This document shows, one piece after another, positions 1 through 5,751 of a DNA stretch of 7,631 nucleotides. Under the pieces are notes generated by a model. The model did no database searches. It was given only the letters and a program-made list of their open reading frames with translations, and was not told the origin of the DNA. Position 1 is the first letter of the stretch. Every line of letters begins with the position of its first letter. The position numbers were made by a program, and so were the translations under genes. This DNA is from Verrucomicrobiales bacterium (GTDB lineage Bacteria; Verrucomicrobiota; Verrucomicrobiia; Verrucomicrobiales; V1-33), in NCBI GenBank assembly GCA_028293305.1, contig JAQGPD010000037.1, positions 1 through 7,631 on the forward strand, read 5' to 3'.

Positions 1-50
1 CGGAACCCCGGGAATTGACTACACGCCGCACCCCCGCTATCACGGTGCGC

Positions 51-1685
51 ATGAACTTCCGTCGATTGGTCCCGCTGTTCCTGATTCTTGCCCTGTGCCC
101 GGCCGCCGCCTCCGCCGCCCCCGCAGTCGACCCCATCGCGCCCGCCGCACCCAGCGGCCCGGTGTCCAGACCCAACATCATTTTCATCATGTCGGACGAC
201 CACGCCGCGCATGCCATTTCTTGTTATGGATCAAAGGTCAACCAAACGCCAAACCTGGACCGCATCGCCGCCTCGGGCATGAAATTCACCCAGGCTTTTG
301 TCACGAATTCCATCTGCACCCCCAGCCGCGCGACCCTCCTGACGGGAAAATATTCCCACCTCAACGGCAGCCCCGTCTTCAACCGCTTCGACGGTGCCCA
401 ACCCCACGTGGCGCGCATGCTCCAGGCCGGCGGCTATCACACCGCGATGGTCGGAAAATGGCACCTCGGCTCGGCTCCCACCGGGTTCGACCGCTGGCTC
501 GTCCTGCCTGGCCAGGGACTCTACCGCGACCCCGCATTCCTCACACCCGCCGGACAATTGAAAGTGGAGGGTTATGCCAGCGATGTCATCACCGACCTGG
601 CGATCCGCACCTTGGAGGATCGGCCACGCGACCGCCCGTTTTTCCTCATGCTCCATCACAAGGCACCCCACCGCGCCTGGGAGCCTGACGAAAAAAACCG
701 TGCCCTTTTCAAGGACCGCGTCATCCCGCTTCCCACCACCTTTTCCGACGACTATCACAGCCGTCCCGGCGCCCTTCCCCAAAACCGGCAAACCATCGCC
801 CGCGACCTCACCCGCCGCGATCTCAAGCTCGTCCCGCCCCCCGCCCTGACGCCCGCCGAACGCCAGGCCTGGCTGGGCACCGCGCCGCAAAGCGTGGATG
901 TCCCCCAGCCCGATGGCTCCCTCACAACCCTCACCGGCGACGCCCTGACGCAATGGAAATACCAGCGCTACATGCAGGACTACCTCGCCTGCGTGCAGGG
1001 CGTCGATGACAATGTCGGCCGCCTGCTCGACTACCTGGACACCTCCAAACTAGCAGAAAACACGGTGGTCCTCTACACCAGCGATAACGGATTTTTCCTG
1101 GGCGACGATGGCCTCTTCGACAAAAGATTCATGTATGAACCCAGCCTGCGCATCCCGCTCCTGGTCCGCGCGCCCGGCCTCGCCGCGCCCGCCTCCGTCA
1201 GTGCCCGCATGGTCATCAACACCGACTTCGCCCCTACTTTCCTGGATCTCGCCGGAATACCCATTCCAACGGATATGCAGGGTTCCTCACTGAAACCTCT
1301 CCTGACAGGAAATCCTTCTGACAATTGGCGGAAATCCATGTATTACCGTTACTATCACGACCCCGGCGATCACAACACCGCCGCCCATCTCGGGATCCGC
1401 ACGGAAACGGAAAAACTGATCCACTTTTGGAAACTCGACACTTGGGAATACTACGACCTCGCCGCCGATCCCAGCGAGCAAAACAACCGCATCCAGGATC
1501 CCGCCGCCGCCCCGCGCATCGAAGCCCTGCGCACGGAACTCAAGCGACTGCAAGCCACGCTGGGCGACACCGGCCAATTCTCGGAAAGCATCCCGCCCTC
1601 CAGCGTGGATGGAATGCCCACCGGCATCAAACGACTCGGCCTCAAAACCATTGCCGAAGCCTGCGCCGCCGGCAAGGATGGCTAG
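51..1685 (+). CDS. Secreted type I sulfatase (sulfatase 1), N-acetylglucosamine-6-sulfatase-like
   Basis: Hydrolyses a sulfate ester, probably on a sulfated glycan, in the periplasm or outside the cell. Numbering is from the ATG at 51 (544 aa). Residues 1-24 form a Sec signal peptide (Arg-rich start, LVPLFLILAL core, Ala-rich cleavage zone), followed by a Pro/Ala linker. The superfamily landmarks are all present: metal-binding MSDDH (Asp49/Asp50), formylglycine motif CTPSR (Cys89-Arg93), GKWHLG (Lys136, His138), KAPH (His207), SDNG (Asp346/Asn347) and the lysine in FDKRFMYEPSLR (Lys358). That last block and the C-terminal YYRYYHDP...HLGIRTETEKLI segment resemble, from memory, the GlcNAc-6-sulfatase-like group (SulfAtlas S1_11 type); the substrate is not proven. 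An in-frame TTG at 15 would add 12 residues ahead of the signal peptide and is less likely. No Shine-Dalgarno sequence is visible. The exporter gene follows on the same strand after 250 bp. Confidence 0.93.
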   Translation: MNFRRLVPLFLILALCPAAASAAPAVDPIAPAAPSGPVSRPNIIFIMSDDHAAHAISCYGSKVNQTPNLDRIAASGMKFTQAFVTNSICTPSRATLLTGKYSHLNGSPVFNRFDGAQPHVARMLQAGGYHTAMVGKWHLGSAPTGFDRWLVLPGQGLYRDPAFLTPAGQLKVEGYASDVITDLAIRTLEDRPRDRPFFLMLHHKAPHRAWEPDEKNRALFKDRVIPLPTTFSDDYHSRPGALPQNRQTIARDLTRRDLKLVPPPALTPAERQAWLGTAPQSVDVPQPDGSLTTLTGDALTQWKYQRYMQDYLACVQGVDDNVGRLLDYLDTSKLAENTVVLYTSDNGFFLGDDGLFDKRFMYEPSLRIPLLVRAPGLAAPASVSARMVINTDFAPTFLDLAGIPIPTDMQGSSLKPLLTGNPSDNWRKSMYYRYYHDPGDHNTAAHLGIRTETEKLIHFWKLDTWEYYDLAADPSEQNNRIQDPAAAPRIEALRTELKRLQATLGDTGQFSESIPPSSVDGMPTGIKRLGLKTIAEACAAGKDG

Positions 1686-1728
1686 CATCGGCGGATGCAC
1701 GCTGCCATCATGGGCATTGGAAGGGATT

Positions 1729-1910
1729 GGCCACAGACAATACAAAGAACACAAAGTAAGGGTTGCTGGAAAAATTGAAGATGGGAATTTGCATCCTTCG
1801 TCCGGAGTGTGGATGAGTTGCGATAACGATAGGACAAATATAACCATGCCCCGCCGGAACACTGCTCTTTTACTATCCATTCTCCGTGCTTCTTGTCATC
1901 TCTGTGGCTG
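1729..1910. repeat. Intergenic element bounded by imperfect inverted repeats (CCACAGA...ACAAAG type)
   Basis: The left end (1731-1756) begins CCACAGACAATACAAAGAAC. The right end (1883-1908), read on the minus strand, begins CCACAGAGATGACAAGAAGC. The two 26-base arms match at 18 positions, mostly differing A/G, and face inward around a ~125 bp centre that is more AT-rich than the genes. Purine-rich CCACAGA-ACAC ends of this style recur, from memory, between genes in many PVC-group genomes and show up in false translations as TDNTKNT-like peptides; that translation occurs here at the left end. No transposase or convincing ORF lies inside. It may be a non-autonomous mobile element or an RNA-level structure between sulfatase 1 and the exporter. 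The inverted ends are seen directly; family membership is from memory. Confidence 0.65.
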
Positions 1911-1935
1911 AAAATTTCCCGCACCCGTTCCGCTC

Positions 1936-2730
1936 ATGACCCTATCGATTTTATCCACCGCCTCATTGACGGGCGCCTGGTCCTGGCCGGAGCTGACTTC
2001 CCTGCAATGGACCTTCGCGGTGTTGGCGGCGCTTTGCTGCGGGATTGCGAAGGCGGGGTTGGCGGGCGTCGGCATGATGACCGTGCTCATCATGGCGGAG
2101 ATTTTTCCTGGCAAAACCTCCAGCGGGGTGGTGCTTCCCATGCTCATTTTCGCGGATGTCATGGCGGCTTTGATCTATCGTCAGCAAATCCTCTGGAGCC
2201 GCATCCGGGCGTTGTTTTTCCCCATCCTCGCCGGCATCGCGGTGGGCTGGGCCGTGCTATGGCGGCTGCCGGATGCCGCTTTCAAGCCTTTGATAGGAGC
2301 CATGGTGCTGCTCATGCTGGCCATCCACCTGTTCCGCAGCCGCGCCCCGCTGCTCACCGCCAACCTCGCCGGCTCCCCGGCCTTCACCTGGACGGGCGGG
2401 CTGCTCACCGGTCTCGCCACCATGATCGCCAATGCCGCCGGTCCCATCGCCACGGTTTACCTCCTGATTCTGGGCCTGCCGAAGAAGGAATTCGTGGCCA
2501 CCATGGCATGGCTTTTCCTGTTTGTGAACCTCGTCAAGGTCCCCTTCAGCCTCCACCTCGGCCTCATCAGCGGCGGTTCCCTGACCTTGAATCTCCTCCT
2601 CATTCCCGCGGTCATCGCCGGACTCGCCATCGGCCGCGCCGCCGTCCATCGCCTCCCCCAGCGCCCTTTCCAAATCATCGTCCTGTCCCTCGCCGCCATC
2701 GCCGCCCTCCGTCTTCTCACCGTGGCGTGA
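1936..2730 (+). CDS. Sulfite exporter TauE/SafE family membrane protein
   Basis: A 264-aa polytopic inner-membrane protein. Several hydrophobic segments are visible (about 26-46, 47-56, 63-80, 92-109, 116-132, 153-180, 188-202, 218-234 and 246-262), and its length is usual for the family. The two family half-repeat signatures are present: GIAKAGLAGVG (36-46) and GLLTGLATMIANAAGP (155-170). Family members are putative exporters of sulfite, sulfoacetate or related anions, though many are uncharacterised. Next to three sulfatases, a role in clearing sulfate- or sulfite-derived anions is a reasonable inference but unproven. The ATG at 1936 is the first in-frame start that keeps the whole membrane domain. 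No Shine-Dalgarno sequence precedes it. It lies 250 bp after sulfatase 1 with the inverted-repeat element between, so co-transcription is uncertain. Confidence 0.88.
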   Translation: MTLSILSTASLTGAWSWPELTSLQWTFAVLAALCCGIAKAGLAGVGMMTVLIMAEIFPGKTSSGVVLPMLIFADVMAALIYRQQILWSRIRALFFPILAGIAVGWAVLWRLPDAAFKPLIGAMVLLMLAIHLFRSRAPLLTANLAGSPAFTWTGGLLTGLATMIANAAGPIATVYLLILGLPKKEFVATMAWLFLFVNLVKVPFSLHLGLISGGSLTLNLLLIPAVIAGLAIGRAAVHRLPQRPFQIIVLSLAAIAALRLLTVA

Positions 2731-2739
2731 CGGTGCCCC

Positions 2740-2787
2740 GCTTCCGACTGGACTTCCAAACGGTTTGTTGGAATTCCAATCGGAAGC
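2740..2787. repeat. Long imperfect stem-loop between convergent genes, possible bidirectional terminator
   Basis: The left arm from 2740 (GCTTCCGACTGGACTTCCAA) pairs with the right arm ending at 2787, whose reverse complement begins GCTTCCGATTGGAATTCCAA. Eighteen of these 20 positions agree; a 2-base bulge and an AAAC/GTTT closing segment follow. The right arm also contains the perfect 12-bp palindrome TTGGAATTCCAA (2768-2779). It begins 9 bp past the exporter stop and lies about 90 bp past the oxidoreductase stop, where a shared terminator would sit. No T-run follows on either strand, so it is not a classic Rho-independent terminator. It could also be a repeat element or a protein-binding site. 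Confidence 0.65.
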
Positions 2788-2819
2788 ACGGCTCACTCGC
2801 CGGCCTCACCACGCGCGGC

Positions 2820-2855
2820 GGACCGGCGCATCATCGGACCGGCGCATCATCGGAC
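2820..2855. repeat. 16-bp tandem repeat, about 2.25 copies
   Basis: The unit GGACCGGCGCATCATC occurs perfectly at 2820-2835 and 2836-2851, then GGAC begins a third copy. It lies 22 bp downstream of the oxidoreductase stop codon, between convergent genes. It looks like a slippage-type short tandem repeat and no function is evident. Confidence 0.9.
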
Positions 2856-2877
2856 ACGCGAATCAATCCCCGCGGCA

Positions 2878-3927
2878 TCAGCTCCAGGCGATTTCCGAAA
2901 CGGGCACCGGCACCCCGCCCAGGGCCGCGGATTTGTCGGCGGCGAAAATCACCTGATGACTCCGCATCGCGTCCTTCATGCTGGTCAGAGGCATGTCCTC
3001 ACCGGCTTCGAGGGCTTTGAAAAAGGCCGCGAACTGAGTCTGATAGGGATGGTCCGCGACGTCGCCGGAGTCGATGGGATGGATGCTCAACTCGCTCCAT
3101 TTTGATTTGTTAAGCGAGGCGATTTTGTTGGTGTGGAACTTGCCGTCGAGCAGGCTGCCCTCGCTTCCCACGAGGTGCGTGTGGAAATAATAAGGTTGGA
3201 AGCAATCGATCACGCTGGCGCATTTCCCCACGCGGCCATCCTTGAATTTGATCAGGCTGGTGGTGGTGGTCGCGTATTCATAAACGCTGAAATACGGATG
3301 GCTGCTTTGCGCATTCAGGCTGGTCACGGACTCCACCTCACCCTCCATGCAGAGCAGCAGGGCGTCCATGGCGTGACAGCCGGCGGACAGCAGACTGCTC
3401 CCACCGCCATCTTTTTTGGTGTTCCACCGGTATTGACCATACCACGGGCCAACTCCATGATAATAATCGACTTCCCCGTAATGCACCCGGCCCAGCATTC
3501 CCCCGTCGATGAGGCTCTTGGTGGTGGTGAACTGGCCGCTGTAACGCACTTCAAAACACACACAGGTTTTCACCCCCGCCGCCTTGACGGCCGCTTCGAC
3601 CTGGAGGCATTCCTCCCAGTTCAGGGCGATGGGTTTTTCCAAAATAAAGTGCTTCCCGGCCTGCGCGGCCTGCACGGCGAACTTCGTGTGATCCTGCGGA
3701 AAGCCGGTGATGTCCACCACTTCGAGGTCGCTTTGCGCGAAGAACTCCGCCGCGTCCGTGAAGCTGCGGATGGGATTCCCGTATTTCGCGGAAAGCTCCG
3801 CGTCGTCCAATTTACGGGAACTTAAAATCGAAGTCACCCGGCACTGGCCGGTGGCCTGAAGCGCGGGGATGTGGGCGGTCGCCGCCCAGCCGTAACCAAT
3901 AATGCCGGTGTTGAAAACTTTTGCCAT
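2878..3927 (-). CDS. Gfo/Idh/MocA family NAD(P)-dependent oxidoreductase
   Basis: A 349-aa cytoplasmic enzyme with no signal peptide. Enzymes of this family oxidise or reduce a hydroxyl or keto group on sugars, inositols or related compounds with NAD(P). The N-terminal Rossmann fold carries the dinucleotide loop GIIGYGWAA (8-16), and the family motif EKP lies at 97-99 (Lys98 is the usual catalytic lysine). The C-terminal domain starts near 125 and includes GGSSLLSAGCHAMD (175-188). His185 matches the usual catalytic histidine, but the Asp normally four residues before it is Ser181. The substrate cannot be read from sequence. Next to sulfatases, conversion of a desulfated sugar is plausible. 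The start is the ATG at 3925-3927, directly ahead of the Rossmann strand, with only a weak GGGA just upstream. It is convergent with the exporter and divergent from sulfatase 2, so it is probably transcribed alone. Confidence 0.92.
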   Translation of the reverse strand: MAKVFNTGIIGYGWAATAHIPALQATGQCRVTSILSSRKLDDAELSAKYGNPIRSFTDAAEFFAQSDLEVVDITGFPQDHTKFAVQAAQAGKHFILEKPIALNWEECLQVEAAVKAAGVKTCVCFEVRYSGQFTTTKSLIDGGMLGRVHYGEVDYYHGVGPWYGQYRWNTKKDGGGSSLLSAGCHAMDALLLCMEGEVESVTSLNAQSSHPYFSVYEYATTTTSLIKFKDGRVGKCASVIDCFQPYYFHTHLVGSEGSLLDGKFHTNKIASLNKSKWSELSIHPIDSGDVADHPYQTQFAAFFKALEAGEDMPLTSMKDAMRSHQVIFAADKSAALGGVPVPVSEIAWS

Positions 3928-4110
3928 AATCCCGGATGATAGGCCTGGATAACCTGTCCGCGCCAGTCCGGATGCACTCCCGCCACAAGCGATTTCAGAT
4001 ACTTTTCCGACGTCCCGTCAAAGGCCTCCCCCACCCGACTCCAGCCCAACACCCCGCACATTCAAATCCCTAACAACCAACAACAGTCCCAGACCGGCCC
4101 GTCAGCCGGA
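3928..4110. other. Proximal part of the divergent intergenic region, no clear gene or promoter
   Basis: This stretch upstream of the oxidoreductase start holds no convincing promoter pair. A minus-strand frame (3834-4061, 75 codons) crosses it and runs into the oxidoreductase start in another frame. Its upstream half (residues about 10-45) looks fairly protein-like, but it lacks a ribosome site and its 3' part is only a shadow of the oxidoreductase. I do not call it a gene. Confidence 0.4.
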
Positions 4111-4170
4111 CCTTGGAGTGCTTTGACTTGTCAAAGCTTTCCCAGGCGAAGCTTGCTGAGCAGTATCTCC
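4111..4170. repeat. Hairpin-containing intergenic repeat element (GGAGTGCTTTGAC type)
   Basis: A perfect 8-bp stem GCTTTGAC / GTCAAAGC with a 2-base TT centre lies at 4120-4137. It overlaps the first of two AAGCTT palindromes (4134-4139 and 4149-4154), which could form an alternative hairpin around a 9-base loop. The opening CCTTGGAGTG followed by a compact stem resembles, from memory, a family of intergenic repeats seen in Verrucomicrobia, in which the stem sequence varies but symmetry is kept. Copy number in this genome cannot be judged from one window. The stems are seen directly; the family assignment is from memory. Confidence 0.55.
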
Positions 4171-4196
4171 CTCCACATCCTCGCCCCAAAAAAATA

Positions 4197-4300
4197 TACC
4201 CACACACCACACCCACCCACACCCACCCACCCCCACACACACAGGCACACACCAAACACCACACACCCGACGCCCACATGCCATACGCGCACACGGACCC
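4197..4300. repeat. C/A-only low-complexity tract with G-quadruplex motif on the minus strand (core 4212-4234)
   Basis: From 4197 to 4268 the plus strand is almost entirely C and A, with only two G residues (4243-4244); the CA-rich character fades out by about 4300. Within it, C-runs at 4212-4214, 4216-4218, 4222-4224, 4226-4228 and 4230-4234 are separated by loops of 1, 3, 1 and 1 bases. The complementary minus strand therefore carries five closely spaced G-tracts, a canonical G-quadruplex pattern. It ends about 35-65 bp before the sulfatase 2 start, so it probably lies in that gene's promoter or leader. Whether it acts in regulation is unknown; it could be neutral simple sequence. Confidence 0.75.
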
Positions 4301-4333
4301 CTCACACCTTGCCCCAACGATCGGTTCTCCCCC

Positions 4334-5695
4334 ATGATCGAAAATATGTTCAAATTCCTGGCCCCCATCGTCCTCCTCCTGGCCTTCCCCTTCCCTGGCC
4401 ATTCCCAGACCGACGCCGCCGCGCCTGCCACGGGCGATGCTCAAGCCTCCGCGCCGCCTAACATCGTGATGATCATTTCAGACGACCACGCCTGGACGGA
4501 CTACGGATTCATGGGACACCCGATCGTCGCCACGCCGCATTTGGACAAGCTCGCCGCCCAGAGCCTGACATTTAAAAAAGGCTACGTCCCCTCCAGCCTT
4601 TGCTGCCCCAGCCTCGCCTCCGTCATCACCGGAAAATACCCCCACCAACACAAAATCACCGGCAACGACCCCCAGGTCGATGCCGGCGCCTCGGAAGGCC
4701 GCCCGAAACTGAAAAATCCGGCCTTCGCCGCCGGCCGCGACCGTATGAAGGCCCTCATCCGCGCCACTCCCACCCTCCCCCGCATCCTTCACGAACACGC
4801 AGGCTACGATTGCCTCCAGACCGGAAAATGGTGGCTCGGCAGCTTCGCCGACGGCGGATTCACCGAAGGCATGACCGCCGGCGATCCCTCCCATGGCGGC
4901 CGCCACGGCGATGCCGGTTTGGAAATCGGCCGCAAAGGCCTGGCCCCCATCCAGGATTTCATCCACCGCTCCACCTCCGCTAAAAAACCCTTCATGGTCT
5001 GGTATGCCCCCCTCATGCCCCACGATCCCCACACCCCGCCGGAGGAAATCCTGGCAAAATACCGCGGCAAAACCGACAGCATTCATATCGCCCGCTATCT
5101 TGCCATGGTCGAGTGGTTCGACCAAACCTGCGGCGACCTTCTCGGCATCCTCGATCAGGAAAAAATCGCCGATAACACCATCGTCGTTTACTTTGCCGAC
5201 AATGGTTGGATCCAAAGTCCTGACAACTCCCGCTTTGCCCCGAAATCCAAACAATCGCCCTACGACGGCGGCCTCCGCACCCCCCTCCTCATCCGCTGGC
5301 CCGCCAAAATCAAACCTCTCCTCTCCGACCGTCCCGCCAGCACCGTCGACCTCCTCCCCACCCTCCTCCGGGCCTGCAACCTCCCCGTCCCCAACGATTG
5401 CCCCGGCATCAACCTCCTCGACCCCGTCGCCCTCGCCGCCCAGGACACCGTCCAGGGCGCCTGCTTCGACCACGACATGGTGAACCTCGACGCCCCCGCC
5501 CAAAGCCTCAAATGGCGCTGGTGCCGCCAAGGCGACTTCAAGCTCATCCTCCCCTCCCCGCGCGTCCCCGATGCCCTCCCGGAACTCTACAACCTCGCCC
5601 TCGACCCCCTGGAACTAGCAAACATTGCCGCCGGCGACCCACCCAAAGTCAAAGCCCTGATGGGTCACTTGAATACCTGGTGGACGCCGAACTGA
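4334..5695 (+). CDS. Secreted type I sulfatase homologue with non-canonical active-site motif (sulfatase 2)
   Basis: 453 aa. A signal peptide spans about 1-24 (LAPIVLLLAF core, cleavage near GHS-Q), followed by an Ala-rich linker; an ATG four codons downstream (4346) is an equally good start. Family landmarks present are SDDH (Asp50/Asp51), GK (Lys165), MPH (His230), ADNG (Asp289/Asn290) and SPYDGGLRTPLLIRWP (309-324). Two usual invariants differ. The formylglycine motif reads CCPSL (90-94), with Leu94 replacing the Arg of CxPxR, and GKWH reads GKWW (Trp167 replacing His). The run around 174-200 (GGF...GMTAGD...GGRHGD...IGR) resembles, from memory, a PVC-rich sulfatase subfamily that also has CxPSL and GKWW, so these may be subfamily traits and not decay. 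The frame is intact. The gene is divergent from the oxidoreductase and convergent with sulfatase 3. Substrate unknown; no Shine-Dalgarno sequence visible. Confidence 0.9.
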   Translation: MIENMFKFLAPIVLLLAFPFPGHSQTDAAAPATGDAQASAPPNIVMIISDDHAWTDYGFMGHPIVATPHLDKLAAQSLTFKKGYVPSSLCCPSLASVITGKYPHQHKITGNDPQVDAGASEGRPKLKNPAFAAGRDRMKALIRATPTLPRILHEHAGYDCLQTGKWWLGSFADGGFTEGMTAGDPSHGGRHGDAGLEIGRKGLAPIQDFIHRSTSAKKPFMVWYAPLMPHDPHTPPEEILAKYRGKTDSIHIARYLAMVEWFDQTCGDLLGILDQEKIADNTIVVYFADNGWIQSPDNSRFAPKSKQSPYDGGLRTPLLIRWPAKIKPLLSDRPASTVDLLPTLLRACNLPVPNDCPGINLLDPVALAAQDTVQGACFDHDMVNLDAPAQSLKWRWCRQGDFKLILPSPRVPDALPELYNLALDPLELANIAAGDPPKVKALMGHLNTWWTPN

Positions 5696-5751
5696 TTTGT
5701 TATCCAGCTTGAAACGCGATAGCAATCCAACCCGAACCAGTTTGAACACTA

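Noticed and set aside
15..50. TTG start of sulfatase 1 at position 15
   Set aside because: It would put a 12-residue extension before a good signal peptide that begins at the ATG at 51. Neither has a ribosome site, so ATG is preferred.
2257..2796. 179-codon minus-strand frame opposite the exporter
   Set aside because: It is Gly/Glu/Asp-rich low-complexity sequence antisense to the TauE/SafE gene, with no domain.
2820..2855. CRISPR-like repeat
   Set aside because: The copies are directly abutting with no spacers, only about two units occur, and there are no cas genes.
1893..3020. 375-codon plus-strand frame across the exporter and beyond
   Set aside because: It is His/Arg/Pro-rich, typical of an out-of-frame reading of GC-rich DNA. 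It crosses the repeat, the exporter, the stem-loop and the oxidoreductase end; the exporter frame gives a coherent membrane protein.
3133..3825. 230-codon plus-strand open frame opposite the oxidoreductase
   Set aside because: It is antisense to a gene with intact Gfo/Idh/MocA motifs and its composition mirrors the complementary strand.
4102..4461. Several open frames across the C/A-rich tract on both strands
   Set aside because: Their translations are simple Pro/His/Thr or Val/Cys/Trp/Gly repeats caused by low-complexity DNA.
4478..5530. 350-codon minus-strand open frame opposite sulfatase 2
   Set aside because: It is fully antisense to a sulfatase with clear motifs, is Gly/Val/Ala-rich without recognisable domains, and arises from the GC-rich third positions of the real gene.
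5696..5751. Possible terminator between the convergent sulfatases 2 and 3
   Set aside because: I could find no stem of useful length and no T-run in this 56 bp gap.
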